Shown here: positions 52,775 through 64,000 of the stretch, piece after piece
How the letters are laid out: the number at the start of each line of letters is the position of its first letter
How positions within the stretch are numbered: position 1 is the stretch's first letter
Source: Porites lobata
Lineage: Eukaryota > Cnidaria > Anthozoa > Scleractinia > Poritidae
DNA: 64,000 bases
Direction: 5' to 3'
Assembly (NCBI GenBank): GCA_942486035.1
Contig: CALNXK010000038.1
Coordinates: forward strand, 3,417,001-3,481,000
The notes under the pieces: generated by a model
Database searches by the model: none
Told to the model about the DNA's origin: nothing
Seen by the model: the letters and a program-made list of their open reading frames with translations, nothing else
Made by a program: the position numbers and the translations under genes

Positions 52775-52875
52775 ACCTTAATATCCTCCAAACTTTTGCA
52801 TAACCATTGTTTCCAATTTCTCCTGGGTATTACAGTGGTCCCACGAGAAATCAAAGACGATACTTATGAAAAGTT
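52775..52875. repeat. Diverged relative of the 52.4-kb hairpin element
   Basis: The centre TTTCTCCTGGGTATTACAGT then GGTCCCACGAGAAATC corresponds to TTTCTCTTGGGAGTTAAAAT and GGCCCCAAGAGAAACT of the 52363-52562 element. Flanks (ACTTTTGCATAACCATTG / TACTTATGAAAAGT) also match with changes. It is a decayed copy of the same family about 300 bp away. Confidence 0.65.
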
Positions 52876-55456
52876 TAAGGTCTAAGAAAAAATGTGAATT
52901 TGAAAAGAGTTCTCTAAAAGTTTTAACTCACTGCGAATATCACGTGATCTACTATGGATTGTTAACATAAGAAGCATATAAATTTTAAAATAAAGTATAA
53001 CAGAAATTACTATCTTTTTATGGAATATTAACATCTATCTCAAAAGTCAACGTCTAAAAATTCCCATTTGCAAAAGAGGGGGGTAGTTTAACTGGGCAGG
53101 GTTGTGGGTTACTCATTGATATGCATCTTTACACATGACCTTTAATATAATAGCGTCTGGGCTAGGCTTACTTCCTTCAAGGGGCGACTACGTTTTTCCT
53201 TAAAATGAAAAGAACTTGACAAGTTTTCCCATTTACATGAAGAAATAACTACTGAGCTGCAAATAAGTCATAACTTTGAGAAGATAATACTCTGAGCTTC
53301 TTTCACTAGAACAAGTTTTCCATAACAACGTTTCCTTGGTTGTGTAAATGAATGTTGACAGTTTTTTTCAAAGAAAAACCACCAACTTCTGTTATTTGCC
53401 CGAGCAAGACTTTCAAGGAAAACTTGCTTCTGTATTCCTAGGGATTAAGGTTCTGCCGTAGGAAGTGTTATTTTATTCAATGAGCTGCCCTCTGCAAATG
53501 TTCAATGACAATTCAAAGAAAAACCTGATTGAGAGAAAGCAATGCTAAAGAACAAGAACAACTAAACGGCCACTAGACCTGTGAGATTATGAACAATTTG
53601 AACTTAATCTCACTTTTTGGGTTTCTAATTATTATCAGTATTTCTTGCTTTCCCACATTGCCTATCAAGACAAGCTTTTTGTTTGCTTTGATCCAGTGCA
53701 TTTCTTGCATGTAAGTATAATAGTTTCATACCACTTGAGTATACAAAAATTGTTAGGCAGGAAAGCAAGAAACACTCTTGGTCCTTTAAAAGAAAAGGAG
53801 TACATTTCCAAATGATAGTATTTTTTGCCTTAGCACCCGAGGCAGCTTGTAGCTAATAAAATTATATATAATAAATTATATATACATTTAGCCAAAGCTA
53901 AAGGCAAAGTCCCCATTATGAAATTTATAATTTACTTCAAACAATAAACTTGTATCCTTTGTAAAGAAATAGACCTATTTGGCTAACTCAATGTTGTACC
54001 CAATTCAGATCTCTTGGGGTTAATTAAAGATTCTTTGTGTACTGTATTTGCATTATAATGTTGCATTCACACTTAAATGATATGGAAATTCCTGAAACAA
54101 AACGTTTTATCCCCAAAGGGTTTGAATTGGGTACAACAATTAGTTAGCCGAATAGGTCTATCCACTTGGAGTTGAGTGCTGTTTTGACAGCTGCCAATTG
54201 CCAACATTACATGGATATGCAATATCATGTTTCAAGCTCCCACACTAGCTAGAAAGTGACATTTCACCTTAGTTTCCCATGGTGTGGACAGAGAGAGGAA
54301 GGGAAGAGTGATCATGTGACTACCAAAACTTCTCGGATAGATAGATAACCAAATTATCTTAGCTTAGGTAAATTCCTGCGTTTGTCTTGTTCCAAGGCAT
54401 TCTTGCCTCCCAGCATGGCGATTTTGTATCACACAACTGACCACCTTCAAAAGACCCATTGTACCATATGACTAGCCAAGAGTATTCAATAAAAAATGGG
54501 TTTTGAAATTAAGGATTCGGACATAAGAATCTCCCTCTCACCCCAGGATGCAACTATAAAGGGATAATCTATTCTAAAAATGACTGGCACTAGAAAAATA
54601 GGAAAAGAAAGGCAAATGGCAGACAAGCTGAGAAATTAGAAATACTATCTTTGTCATATAGTCTGTCATATAGCACAAATGGCTGAAAGATTTTGTTTAC
54701 CTACTACAATTAATAGCAGAGTAAATTCAGATGATTGGTCACTTAAGCTGTGCAGCTGCAAACTTCAGTAATTCAAAAATCAAACCAGGGTGCAAACAAA
54801 TTTCATTTTACAGCCTGCCATTTGGGCAAGCTGTAGCTAGCATGTACTAGCCCAGAGGTCATTCCAACTAGCTCCAAAACCCTTTTTGATTAGCAGGATT
54901 GTTTACAATCCTTCTGTAATTTGAATTTCCCCAAGAGACAGTACTTGCCCGTCGGGCAAGTTAAGAACAAAAATCACTAGCCTGATAGCAAAATCCCAGG
55001 GCTTTCGGACACGACTTTCTTTGCACGCCGTCAACCTATTCCATAATGTCCACTATTTTTACTACTTTTTCGGTTTTCCTCTTTACTTTCCCAGCTCTTC
55101 TGTTAGTACTGCTTCAATGGCATTCTTGCATCATTATCATGTACGTAATAGAGTAACCTATTTGCCCTAGACACTCTTTTTCCCACAAATATATTTCTCA
55201 AAACATCTTTAGTTAAAAGCTGACTTAGGTCATAGCCCCTACTAAGTATCCCCCCCCCCCCCAAATGGAATTATAATGGCAACTATATCTTTAAATTTTA
55301 ATTTGAAGTGCTACTATGATGGAAAAATCAATTCTCTTTTCTTTTAACTAGATTATTATTCTTTGGATTTCTTAAACAAGTTCTTATTACTTTAACCATG
55401 ATTATTTGGTTTGAAAGTGTGTCCATCATAAAATACATGTAATAATCTTGTTTCAG
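52876..55456. other. AT-rich intergenic DNA
   Basis: No supported gene. A possible exon at 53639-53710 (acceptor TTATCAG, donor GCAT|GTAAGT, 24 codons open in one frame) is too short to identify and its phase does not fit the exon at 55457. A C13 run lies at about 55250-55262. Confidence 0.45.
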
Positions 55457-55661
55457 TTGAGTGGCAACAACAGAAATTCATTGAGAGTCTCAGTGATGTC
55501 ATTTCATCAACAGATCAAAAACTTCTGACATGTACAAAATCATGGTTCATACAACTTCAGTCCAACAAATTTCAAGGATGCTTTAAGGACAAATTACAGT
55601 TTTCTTTTACACTATGGAGTCATTTACCATTTTTACTTCTTCAGTCTTACTACTTTCTGTG
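55457..55661 (+). CDS. Candidate terminal exon of an unknown gene
   Basis: After CTTGTTTCAG at 55447-55456 the plus strand stays open for 68 codons (reading EWQQQKFIESLSDVISSTDQ at its start) to a TGA at 55659-55661. An AATAAA follows at 55737-55742. The order acceptor, open frame, stop and poly(A) signal suits a last coding exon. There is no ATG near its start, so an upstream exon is needed and was not found. No family recognised. Confidence 0.25.
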
Positions 55662-55761
55662 ACAATACGACTGGGTATGCAACTTGAAGTTGCATCTGAG
55701 GTACAGAAAAAGAATTTGAAATAGAGAAACAGATTAAATAAAATACTATTCATGCACAAAC

Positions 55762-58307
55762 ATTTTCTAACAGTTAGATTGCTGTGGATTGTACTGGTTC
55801 TTACACCAAGGATGAGCCAAATTTTCCTCTGCAAAATACCGGTAATCTAATTTCAGAGAAAACAGTGTGGCAAAACAAGGTATTGAATTTTGAGGACTTT
55901 TCAACACCAAGTAAAGAAATCCAGTATTTTTCAAGGACCTTAAACAAATTCAAGGACTTTTTAAGAAGACAACTAAAATGCAAGACCTTTTCAAGCTTGT
56001 ACAAACGATGTTTGAATGCTGCTAACTTAGCACAGGGTTTGAGAATTTTAAGAATTTGAATTTCTGGAAGCTCAACTGCAGCATACTAAATAAGCTGTAT
56101 TCATACACTTAAGTCAAATCCTCTGAAACAATAACACCTCTTTCATTCTTGACGCAACTCTTGCTGCCACTTGACCGAAGTAAATTAATACGTACAAGCG
56201 AACCACATAATCATTGTCAAAATAACAGCTTTTTCTTTGAAATAACTACCTGAAATGGTTATTAAATAATTATTTCCCAAATATACCTGCAGAGAAAAGA
56301 GAATTGACTCTGACCATTATCGCACATTAAACATCCTTTGGTTTGCCATAAAATTACTATGAAGCCAAGACAACTTCTCAACAGGTGCTTGAATGCAGCT
56401 TCCTTTATTATGACATTTCACCACCAGTGTGCAGCCACAGCCTGTAATCACAAACTTTCTTATTCTGCTGAATTCATGGTGCTGGAGAAAAAAATAAACA
56501 ACTATTCATCAGTCTACACCTAAACTGACAAAGTTGTTGACATGATTTATCAATAGACACTTCCATGGTTTTATTTTAAATAAAAACAGCAGGTAAAAAT
56601 CCTGGAAATAACCCCTTAACCCTTTAATGACAGCTTTAGTCGTTTTTGTTCCATATGGAAAGATGCACATTTTCCTTCATGGACCCATTTAGCTTTCAGT
56701 TTAAGCTAACAAGATGGTGAAAAACATCAGCAAAGACAGATCTTTCCCCTAATACCTCGGTGTATACTCTGACAAACTTAAACTCACTAAAAGAGAAACA
56801 TGTTGTAATCACCAAAGGGTTACAATCAGTGAAGTGGCCCAGTTTGAGAGGACTTAATTGTCGAAAACTGACAAAGATATAGCTCCATAGAGTCAGGACA
56901 TATCAAATTTAAACTTAGTCTACTAAGTAGTGTTGATGAATATTTGCTTACTGGACATCACAACTAGCAATACTGTAGGATAGGGTCTATCTTGACAGTG
57001 TTTTATAATTATAGAATTTTGAAACTGAGAAGTAGTTTGCAAACCAAGGCAAAGCTTAGCTGTGCAATTTACAGTGCAAATTCCTCCTCAACAAGAAGAG
57101 GCTGGTATTATTCAGTCATAAAAAACTTTTTTGAGCAATTTTCCTAACCAATTACAGTGAGAATAAAACTCACAAACGGGGGGAGAAGGGGCATGAGCTG
57201 TTGCCGCTAGATGCACGTTTGAAAGCTCCACAATCCTGGCTTTGAGCAATCAACACAACACAGTGAACATTGCCTTTTTTTCTATGTGATCTTTTGATTT
57301 GCTAACATTGCCACAGCAGTTACGAACACGAAACAAAGATTTACATAAAAAGCAACCGAGGATAAGCAGCTCTGGCACCAACACGGATTCCACCGAAGCA
57401 GCCCAAGATGGCTGCGTAAATCTCCAAAGAAACATGTGAAAAATTGACTGAAATACAACATTTGCCACTGAAACTATTGGCTGAAAAACTTGCGAATTTC
57501 AAAGGGTGAAGACCTACTGAAGCACATACAAGAAATTAGGAAATCATCCTTATCCCTGCAATGAAGAAGATAAAACAGGAAACACCAAGCCACAAAGCTG
57601 CCTTTGTAGGAGATAAGTCAGTTGTTAATGGGAAAATTTCTTTTGATTATGACATCCCGAAGAAATCGCTCCCTGCTGTCAACACTTTGGTAAATACCCA
57701 CTGGCAATAGTACAACTGAACATCGAGAACCACTATCAAGTCATCGACAATCCTCTGATGTTATAGTCCAACATCAAGCTAAGAACTGCTTAGTAAAAGC
57801 GAATAAGTGGCGCTCAATGTCCAGAAAGTCCAATCCTTTCACACAACTTTAAAACTAGTAATAACCAAAGGTTACAGAGTGCGGGCGACAACGATCTAAG
57901 GTCAAACGCTTTTGCTCAAACGCAGTGAGTGCTTTCCGTAGGTTTCTCATGACAGATGGTCAAAACAGGCGTGATCAGATTACGAGGGGTAGAAGGTCAA
58001 AACGCACTTGATCATTCAATCATATATTTTAATGTTCTTAGTGAAAGGTCAAACAAATGCTGGGTACATAAATGTGGCGCATGCATAATAACAACCTAGA
58101 GATTAGGAAAACGGTTTTATTTTTACTCTTTTTTTTCTTGCCTTTAAAATCAAGCTCTATTTTAATGTTTCCAGATACGAGGCTTTTGCCCCTAAAATAT
58201 GGAATTTTCTATTTTACAAATTTACACCTTTTATGTGCCAAATCTAGTTTAGTTCCCCTTCTTTATGACGCTATTGAGAAATTTATTTTATCATTCCTTG
58301 TCTATTA
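55762..58307. other. Intergenic DNA, partly repetitive
   Basis: Frames such as 55784-56059 have no recognisable domain. The interval includes the second copy of a dispersed repeat (57871-58107), listed separately. An AAGATGGCTGCG motif near 57407 resembles a YY1 site but there is no supported gene next to it. Confidence 0.45.
57871..58107. repeat. Dispersed repeat, copy 2
   Basis: It starts TTACAGAGTGCGGGCGACAA and ends with ATAACAACCTAGAGATTAGG, matching the copy at 31084-31341 in the same order but diverged. The right terminal GTCGCCCACA seen in copy 1 is absent here, so this copy may be truncated. Confidence 0.65.
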
Positions 58308-58585
58308 TACAGGGTGTCCCAAAAGTTTGTTCCTCTAATTTCATGCACTATAACTTTTGATCAAAACTTTATTTTTACTTCTCAAACTCAAACTCTGATC
58401 TGGACTTGACCTCCATCAGGCGCCGTAATGTTAATCTACTAAAAAACCCGCCAGCATGGCCGCATATTAAATATTCATTTCATTTACCACGAATAAGAAA
58501 CAAACAATAGCCTATTGAGCACGTCTTCTGATTACCTATTTTTCGGAAATAATTCCACTAATTCTCACACTAGTTTGAGAAGTCA

Positions 58586-58727
58586 TGTCAAAAACTCGTG
58601 CTTCGTGTTTCATCAGGGGTTCAAGACACCTCAAAACAATAAAAGCACTCGGCCTGCGGCCTCATGCTTTCATCTGTTTCTGGGTGTCAGGAACCCCTGA
58701 TGAAACAATTCGCACTTGTTTTTGACA
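58586..58727. mobile_element. Hairpin MITE nested inside the Tc1/mariner relic
   Basis: Arms TGTCAAAAACTCGTGCTTCG...TTTCATCAGGGGTTC and its near reverse complement GAACCCCTGATGAAA...CGCACTTGTTTTTGACA flank about 55 bp. Because it interrupts the mariner element it is younger than that insertion. Confidence 0.85.
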
Positions 58728-58859
58728 TATTACTTGAAATTTCTAGAAGATGTTTATTTCGCTATCGAGAACATGTATTCAGAATTTCAGTAACTGGCAT
58801 ACCCTTGGTTTTTTTATCACATTCTGTAGCCGTTGCGGCATGAAGTGGAATACAGTGTT

Positions 58860-59360
58860 TAGACCCACAGATGACCCATTTTGAGCTTTTTTATCACCTA
58901 GTGCTTACGAGCCAGTTCAGCCCCCAAACAATATTTGTTTGGTTTAGGCAGCTGAAAAAAATATATATATTGGGCATTCATCCAAAAAAGATAATCATCC
59001 CTTCCATAGCAAGGCTTTTGTACTTTACAAATTTGAGACGAGCTGGGCGTTACTTGGCAGACTAAGCAGAGTTTTTTTTTCTGGCCATCTCACGGGCCTC
59101 TAATTTTTTAAACATTTTAAACAGCTTTTCATAAACCTTTCGGGACTTGGCTTGCTATTAAACTATGTGAGAGTTTCCTCGTGGAGTCTCCTTTTTTTGT
59201 ATCTAGCTTTCTTTAAAACTATTTTACCTGCTTTATTCAGGACTTTTGGTCTTCTTCTTTGTTTCTTGTCTTCAAAACCTTTATTTCCCCAACATCATTA
59301 TTTTTACCACCCAACATTTGGATTTTTCCAGTTTTTTAGCAGTTTCTATAACAGATAAGC
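58860..59360 (-). pseudogene. Tc1/mariner transposase remnant
   Basis: Three minus-strand frames give successive pieces of a Tc1-type transposase. The first helix-turn-helix region has VIETAKKLEKSKCW; the basic linker is KKQRRRPKVLNKAGK, like the family's GRPK motif; the second helix-turn-helix piece is GDSTRKLSHSLIASQ. A later piece has LDECPIYIF followed in another frame by QLPKPNKY, resembling the catalytic DE-x-x region. Stops and frameshifts separate the pieces, so the gene is dead. Only family membership is claimed. Confidence 0.75.
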
Positions 59361-59700
59361 CAGTAAATTGAAGTATACATGCTTATGCTCTCACGTAGCT
59401 GAACGTTTTTGTGTTAAGTGGGTTTATCTTTCTTGATATTCACAAAAAACAAGGAAGGAGTTTGAGCAATTCGGGCCATAAAATACAAAAAAAAAGGGCT
59501 GGAAAATATACTTGAGCATGCGCACCTTTGGCGCGGAAGTACACAAATGCAATATTCGAGTCAAAAGATGGCACAATAAGTACGAAAATAGTGAACCAGA
59601 TTGAAAGACACAACTTTTGTTTAAATGATTTGCTTACCAAGTCCAATCACACTGAAATACAGACTTATAGTAGAGGAACGAACTTTTGGGACACCCTGTA

Positions 59701-60558
59701 TATTGTGAGTCAAAGTCGAGGGTTATTGCAGATGCTTTGTACATGTACATTCCATGATGCTATCCACTCAAATATGCTAATCCACTTTCAAGTGGTACAT
59801 TCAAAGTCCTTTACAGCTTTAATTTATTTTTTTATTTTTCTGTTTATGTTTCTTTAGTAATGTTTGTCTAAGTCCATTGATAATTTATTTTATTTCTACT
59901 GATTAAGCTCAAACACATTAATTTCTAATACACTGCATTCACATTCACCATCCTGCCAGACAACTGTCAAAATCTGTTGTCAACGCAGTTTTCTGACTCT
60001 TTTCTTTGTCCCGTAAATGCCTTTAAAACTTAGTTTTGATGTTTCGTAAGAGAATTGAATCCGTTGATCAATCTTTCGCTGGTTAAATAATCAAAAATTC
60101 CATTTCATACTCTTACAAGAAACCTACAGTTCTAAAGAATGTTGCATCCAAGACCTGTTAGATGATAACCTTAGATTTCTTGTGCTATCACAGTATCAGA
60201 AATGAAAGAGAAATATAATTTTGAATTTCCTTCCACCAATAACTATGGCTTCTTAAGAGCCATACTAGACTTGCCACAAGTCGACTGCATACATAACTGA
60301 TAATGAAGTTTATCCTTTCTCTAACCTTGAAAATCAATCTCTTGTACACATGTTAACATGTTATTACTTGTACTGTATCCTCTTCTTTTTCGACTTGTTT
60401 GATTTCTGACTGGTGGCAATCAAAAACTGACTTTATCTGAAAGCACCCACTATTTTACATGGTTGGCGAAAAGAGTCAAATAACTGGGAAGTTCTTCACT
60501 CCTGTTTGATTGTCGCAAAATAATTATGTTTTTTTGCAACAAGGATACGTGACAGTAT
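59701..60558. other. Intergenic DNA
   Basis: AT-rich sequence without supported features. Confidence 0.5.
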
Positions 60559-61586
60559 CAGGGTGTCCAGCAGCATGGTTGCTCATAAAAATAGGAAACT
60601 CACGATTGAGAAAATAGGAAAAATAGGAAACTTTGTGTTAAAAAATAGGAGAAAAATAGTACTTTTGTCAACAAAGACAGATTCCTTGCACCCCATCAGG
60701 GTTATAACAAAGGCTACAAGTCCTCAGCTTCTAGATTCACAGGATTTATATCAACTTTCACTGGTGAGAAGGAGTGAAAATGATTGGTAAAGTTTAGTTT
60801 ATTGGCTCAGTAAGTGTAATCAGAACTGATGATATGCTTGACTACAGGTCAAGCATGGTTCTATAATCAAAGGTGATCATGTGCAAATCCCTTCAAGTTG
60901 GTGGCAAATCTTTGAAAAGCTTTGAAGAGTGAAATATCTTAGGAGAGGAATTCCTTACTATTGTGTTGTCATTGAAGGATATGAAACTGAAACTTAAAAG
61001 TCCTATGGAAAGCTTTCCTTCCATCAATCTGAAATCGGTAGCTGGTTGTGAAAATGCTCGAGTCAAAAGACCATATAATTTTAAGTATGGAACCAGGCTT
61101 TCCGCAGTGTATGCAAAATGACACTGATCTATTTGGTACCAGATTGTAAGTGTGTCATGGTTAAGTTCTAAGAAGAACATAACACTCTGCTTAGCTATGA
61201 CTGCAAGACCGCTTTTGCAACCAAAATACTGGATCCTTTATCATTTACTTAGGTATAGCTGTTAACAAGGGCTCACCCAGGGAGCTAGTGCTGTAAACTA
61301 AACTTTAGTCTGTTCTTTTCATGTAGCATCCAGAATCAGCTAGTGATTGGTTTTTTAAACTAGAAGCTGATTGGATGATTTAACTGCCCTGTGTTGTAAG
61401 AGGACAACTTGACCCTGTTTTCAGTTTCTAAGATGAACAGAAAAGGGAGTAAGAACATGTACATACTGAAATGCAGTTTCAGTGGGCTATGCGCAATATT
61501 ACCTATTCAATAGTCATGAGAACTATAAACACAACATACAATACATGTACATGTAGGTGCACTAGAAAATTATACAAAAGTAACAA

Positions 61587-62010
61587 TACAGTAATAGCCC
61601 GCGTATAAGAACCTGAATTTTTCAATTTAGCCTAAATAGGTTCTTATATAAATGGTACTTAAAGCAAGGTTAGGCTACCGAGGTTCTTAAAATAGGTTCT
61701 TATATTTTCATATGAATTTCATCTGAATATACTATATATATTATAAAAATCATCTCATAATACAGTATAAATCATTTATTTGTACCATAGAGCAATGCCT
61801 ATAGGCAGTTCAATGCAGGTACAGCATATGTCCTTAACAAAACATAACAAAGAAAGTTTCTACCTATACACTTTTACAGCAACCCCACTGATAAGAACCT
61901 AACTTAAAATTTTAGCCTAAATAGGTTCTTATGTGGAGGGGGCTTAAAATGAAAATTTTAGCCTAACAGGTTCTTAAAACCCAGGTTCTTATACGCGGGC
62001 TATTACTGTA
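61587..62010. mobile_element. TA-flanked MITE with GGTTCTTAT sub-repeats
   Basis: Perfect inverted ends CAGTAATAGCCCGCGTATAA and its complement TTATACGCGGGCTATTACTG, each flanked by TA. Inside, blocks such as GCCTAAATAGGTTCTTAT occur several times in both orientations. No frame. Likely a Tc1/mariner-type non-autonomous element. Confidence 0.9.
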
Positions 62011-62090
62011 TAACAAAGTTGTTAACAGAACTCTAATAGGCAATATATAGAGGCCATGGAAGAACAAATGCAACTATTATTTAACCCTAT

Positions 62091-62999
62091 TCAGACTGGG
62101 GGGGGGCTTTTCGAACCCCCCCTCCGGCAAAATCGTGATAACTCCTACAGAAAGAGCTATGATGTTCAAATTTTCTGACTTTTCCTAAAATTTATCTAGG
62201 AACATTTTGGTGTAATTACCATGTCCATGTGATTAATCATGTTGCAACCAGTTTCTGACACATAGGTTTTGGAAAATTTAAAAAATGGTGATTTTTTTGT
62301 TTTAAGATCGCGTTTTTACACTTATAGTGCTTTTTGTTGTTAAAATGGTCTTTGCTTGGGACTAGTTTTTGAATTACATCAAAATGTTTCAACATCGAAT
62401 ATTTGGGGGGGAAGGGTGGGGTAAAATTTGTCACTTTTTTGCTTTGACAAATATGCTGCTCTATTTTCCACATAACACTTCCAAAGTCATTTGTTTGGGT
62501 AATAAACATTAGTTTGATACTTCTTTTACACATTCTGAGCTTTTTCCCGTTTGAAAGTTGCTTTAAATTATAATTTTAACAAAAAAACGGAAATCCAAGA
62601 TGGCGGATCCAAGATGGCGGATCCAAGATGGCGGACAACCATTTCAAATTTTAAATTTTATTGCTTCCTATTGCATTTTCTCGCTGTACAAGTGTTTCCT
62701 TGTTACTAGTTCATAAGAAAGGATAACAAAGAGATGACTTTAACAATATTATTGATATTTTACGTATCTAAGTGGAAAAATGATAAGAAACATTGAAAAA
62801 TCGGAATATAACGTCACTGTGACGTCATCATTGGGCGTGGCAAGTCAAAACTGGGTGTGGGGCGTCTTTGTACGGAGATGATCATTGTGTGTAAATTTCA
62901 TGACCCTAGCATTATTGGTTCCAGAGATACAGAGGGGGGGGCCGAGGAGCCCCCCCCAGTCACAGATTGACCAAAAAAGCCCAGTCTGAATAGGGTTAA
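62091..62999. mobile_element. TTAA-flanked DNA element
   Basis: Both ends read TTAACCCTATTCAGACTGGG inward (62091-62110 and inverted 62980-62999), and the TTAA is the target type used by piggyBac and Kolobok elements. The 909-bp interior has G/C runs next to each end and no intact transposase frame. Three tandem 14-bp units ATCCAAGATGGCGG occupy 62593-62634. Confidence 0.85.
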
Positions 63000-63327
63000 T
63001 TTGCTAAATTAGAACATTAAAGTCAACATACTACTTGCTTTATGATAAATCTGACTCAAAAACTCATACAACTATAATTCCATTTTCAATTTCGTTACAA
63101 ATTTTGGCTTCACCAGGTAAAAAATAGGACAAATAGGAGGTTTTAGTATAAAAATAGGAGAAAATAGGAACAGGCTCAAAAAATAGGAAAAATAGGAAAA
63201 AATAGGAACTGGACACCCTGCAGCATTCTTCACACCAGGGCCTTTAGATCTAACCACTTAGAGTAATTTAAATTTACATTTTTTAGTTATCAGCCCATTG
63301 TGAAAAAGAGAAAATAGTTCAATAATA

Positions 63328-63352
63328 CAGGAGGGGGGGGGGAGGGGGGGGG
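63328..63352. repeat. G-rich homopolymer tract
   Basis: Two runs of about nine or more G separated by A. Potential G-quadruplex or assembly-uncertain tract; no associated gene. Confidence 0.8.
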
Positions 63353-63757
63353 CATACTTCGAGATTCCCATGCAGTCTCTTAAATGAAATCCAAACAATG
63401 TTCTCACAACTTGCAAAATGATCATAAAAGGTCTTGACAGCAGAATTGTGTACTAATCATGGGAATTATGTAAAAACCCAATGATCAATGGTTTTGAGAA
63501 GGAACAAAAACACGGCGGTCAAAGACAGGATTGTTTCTCACTATTTTATTTTGGTAATTCGCAAATTTATCGGTTTTATGCCACTTTTCAGACATAGTGT
63601 TGTTATTTATCACTTGCTTTTAACATTAACTGATAATTTATTCAACTCAATTTAACTGCTGGCCCCTACCGCAGTTCAAACATTTTAGTTTTGAACCACT
63701 TGAAAAGCCCCCTCTCGATAACTTTGCTAACAAATTTTAAGTGTCTCTAACGAGAAG

Positions 63758-63985
63758 CTTCACCTCCCCTGGATCAGCACTTCTGTGAAACGTCTAATGA
63801 ACAAATGTGATAGAGCATGTAAGAAGGCCAGGCATAGTGGCAAAGCCATTCACCTTACCAAATACAAGCAACTTTGCAATATAACAACCAAACACCTGCA
63901 CGTTGCGCTCGACAAGTACCTCAATGAAGTTATGGGTGGCTTAACTCAAGAGTATCTGGAGACTGGGCCTGAGAAGCCTGGCTGA
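63758..63985 (+). pseudogene. LINE-like fragment (endonuclease-RT linker)
   Basis: The frame LHLPWISTSVKRLMNKCDRA then CKKARHSGKAIHLTKYKQL resembles the region between endonuclease and reverse transcriptase of non-LTR retrotransposons, where (L)PW...KRL..K..R...KA..(S/G)......YK is common. It ends in a stop at 63983-63985, before the RT would begin, and nothing recognisable lies upstream. Read as a broken fragment; homology search would be needed to name the clade. Confidence 0.5.
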
Positions 63986-64000
63986 GTTGAGCCAATTTTA

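Larger units (their letters stand above)
58308..59700 (-). mobile_element. Degenerate Tc1/mariner transposon
   Basis: Terminal inverted repeats of about 28 bp start CAGGGTGTCCCAAAAGTTTG (58310) and, inverted, CAGGGTGTCCCAAAAGTTCG (59698), with TA on both sides. Length (1.39 kb, including a nested 140-bp element) fits the superfamily. Broken transposase frames lie on the minus strand. Confidence 0.92.
60559..63220. mobile_element. Possible composite element bounded by CAGGGTGTCCAG inverted ends
   Basis: CAGGGTGTCCAG at 60559-60570 is matched by CTGGACACCCTG at 63209-63220. Near both ends lie clusters of the motif AAAATAGGA (60588-60660 and 63117-63207), in the same orientation. Matching 8-bp target duplications are not visible. 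Two other elements (61587-62010 and 62091-62999) are nested inside. It may be a hAT-like element filled with insertions, or two solo ends. Confidence 0.4.

Noticed and set aside
53639..53710. 72-bp candidate exon with a strong GTAAGT donor
   Set aside because: Too short to identify, and its open frames do not match the phase of the next candidate exon.
57250..57468. Minus-strand frame starting MANVVFQSIFH near an AAGATGGCTGCG motif
   Set aside because: No splice context, no family similarity and poor coding character; the motif alone does not make a promoter.

Overview
This window is animal nuclear DNA. Genes carry GT-AG introns, intergenic DNA is AT-rich, and the space between genes is full of small inverted-repeat elements, a BEL/Pao retrotransposon, a Tc1/mariner relic and tRNA-derived SINE-like repeats. 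Intron density and repeat types suggest a cnidarian, probably an anthozoan such as a coral or anemone. That is inference; no species marker is present.

Two protein genes are clear. On the minus strand, 34166 down to 9058 encodes ARS2/SRRT (Serrate), the nuclear cap-complex RNA effector. I reconstructed 22 coding exons with matching splice phases: 3741 nt, about 1246 residues. On the plus strand, 34502-36838 encodes LAS1-like (LAS1L), the ITS2 pre-rRNA endoribonuclease of the HEPN family, in two exons (554 residues). The two genes are head to head, with only 335 bp between their start codons, so they probably share a bidirectional promoter.

Layout. 1-9 kb: a foldback element, a probable TATA-driven 5' end of an unidentified minus-strand gene (4237-3256), an A-rich 57-bp duplication, otherwise unassigned. 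9.06-34.17 kb: ARS2. Its 8.6-kb last intron holds an antisense BEL/Pao element (10945-17132) whose 3' LTR is replaced by a copy of its own reverse transcriptase region. 34.5-36.8 kb: LAS1L. 36.8-50 kb: mostly noncoding, with a possible two-exon small gene (43163-45321) and a diverged 1.6-kb-spaced segmental duplication (46.5-48.8 kb). 50.1-52.9 kb: a repeat cluster made of a large foldback, a GC-rich 60-bp minisatellite, a second tandem array, a TA-flanked MITE and two related hairpin elements. 53-58 kb: AT-rich, one candidate terminal exon. 58.3-63.2 kb: nested DNA transposons. 63.76-63.99 kb: a LINE-like coding fragment.

ARS2 and LAS1L both act in nuclear RNA processing (cap-bound Pol II transcripts and pre-rRNA ITS2, respectively), so a shared promoter would make sense. 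No prokaryotic feature, CRISPR array, rRNA or intact tRNA gene was seen.
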